Assembly: GCF_029632765.1 (NCBI RefSeq)
Contig: NZ_CP121247.1
Location: forward strand, 62,001 to 126,000
Length of the DNA stretch: 64,000 nt
Direction of reading: 5' to 3'
DNA from: Arcanobacterium wilhelmae
GTDB lineage: Bacteria > Actinomycetota > Actinomycetes > Actinomycetales > Actinomycetaceae
In this document: one piece after another, positions 63,484 through 64,000 of the stretch
Position numbering within the stretch: position 1 is the stretch's first letter
Layout: every line of letters starts with the position of its first letter
Notes under the pieces: model-generated
What the model was told of the DNA's origin: nothing
Database searches by the model: none
What the model saw: the letters and a program-made list of their open reading frames with translations, nothing else
Position numbers and translations under genes: made by a program

Positions 63484-64000
63484 CTATCGGGGGAGGGCAC
63501 CTTTTCGCGCCGACGTCGGTGTGGTGGCCGACGCCGAACGTGCACCTCGCGCCCGAAGCGCGCGGCGAGCTCCTGGCCGCAGGCGTGAGAGCGACGCGAT
63601 TGCGCGGCGAAGTCGCGGCTCGCGCACCGGCACCAGTGAAATATGTGCGCCCGAGGCTGCCGGAATGATATGCGAATCGGTCAGCGCTTCGACTGGGTCG
63701 ACGTCGGTAGAGGCTTCGGCGGAAACTTCCGCAACGACGTCGCCGGGGCGTGCGCCGAGCGCGGGCAACGCAACCGCAACCATCACGATCACTAAGCCCA
63801 CAAACTCGCCGAGCGAGGGGCGCTGGCCGAGCATGAGCACGCCAACCGCGAGCGATGTTGCCGGCGAGAGTGCGCTGAGCAGGGAATACATTGGCGCCGA
63901 GACGTGCGGCATCACGACGATGTCCAGCGCGTAGGTGACGATGTTGGATAGCAGCGCCACGATGATGATCGAGCCGATCAGCGCGGGGGAGAAGACGATC
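63484..64000 (-). CDS. EamA/RhtA-type drug/metabolite exporter (5' end outside window)
   Basis: The frame is open to the window edge: SPALIGSIIIVALLSNIVTYALD, then SLLSALSPATSLAVGVLMLGQRPSLGEFVGL, the last three or four helices of an EamA permease of the RhtA (threonine/homoserine export) type. A ~90-residue hydrophilic, Arg-rich tail follows, with a motif variant. Substrate unknown. Confidence 0.85.
   Translation of the reverse strand, partial: IVFSPALIGSIIIVALLSNIVTYALDIVVMPHVSAPMYSLLSALSPATSLAVGVLMLGQRPSLGEFVGLVIVMVAVALPALGARPGDVVAEVSAEASTDVDPVEALTDSHIIPAASGAHISLVPVREPRLRRAIASLSRLRPGARRALRARGARSASATTPTSARKGALPR

Overview
The window is about 64 kb of high-GC DNA with actinobacterial character: SD-led and probably leaderless starts, GTG starts, tightly overlapping ATGA gene junctions, coproporphyrin-dependent haem genes, and class Ib plus class III ribonucleotide reductases. 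Together with a Bifidobacterium-like fucose route this suggests a facultatively anaerobic, possibly host-associated member of the Actinomycetaceae or a relative (Trueperella/Arcanobacterium/Actinomyces type). That placement is inference from gene content only.

Layout. (1) 1-15.6 kb: the end of nrdE, then every gene from glutamyl-tRNA to haem b (hemQ-hemH-hemA leftward; hemE-hemY-hemC-hemD-hemB-hemL rightward), a small membrane protein, a GNAT acetyltransferase, a NYN-domain protein and nrdF. The haem block therefore separates the two subunits of the aerobic reductase. (2) 15.8-24.0 kb: a complete non-phosphorylating L-fucose pathway (dehydrogenase, lactonase, dehydratase, aldolase, lactaldehyde reductase, permease, mutarotase) with a LacI-type regulator and two matching palindromic operators. 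(3) 24.0-27.2 kb: an ABC importer preceded by a 12-codon leader peptide with three consecutive Trp codons and an attenuator, which identifies it as a tryptophan importer. (4) 27.4-35.6 kb: a tyrosine phosphatase, a sugar ABC importer, a SprT-like protein, TspO, a flavin monooxygenase and small membrane proteins. (5) 35.9-52.1 kb: an accessory stretch with a PAS protein, two Schlafen/AlbA_2-HATPase proteins, an AAA ATPase cassette, a truncated antitoxin-like ORF, MazG, a broken SNF2 helicase, an IS30 element with an internal stop, a 15-bp minisatellite and a probable frameshifted paralogue. (6) 52.2-64 kb: hrpA, pcp, a second PAS paralogue, nrdD-nrdG with an NrdR box, a toxin-antitoxin pair and the end of an EamA exporter.

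Three non-gene signals run through the window. First, a 9-12 bp motif, (C)CGACGCCGG(TG), occurs dozens of times. It lies both between genes and inside low-complexity in-frame inserts of conserved enzymes, and it sometimes forms inverted pairs that make terminator-like hairpins; this resembles a DNA-uptake-sequence system or a coding-tolerated mobile repeat. Second, a roughly 78-bp palindromic intergenic element recurs, and one copy is split by the IS30 element. Third, two accessory ATPase genes are each bracketed on both sides by their own private repeats: 21-bp iterons for one and AT-rich palindromes for the other. A perfect 34-bp palindrome containing a parS core sits inside an insert of hemH.
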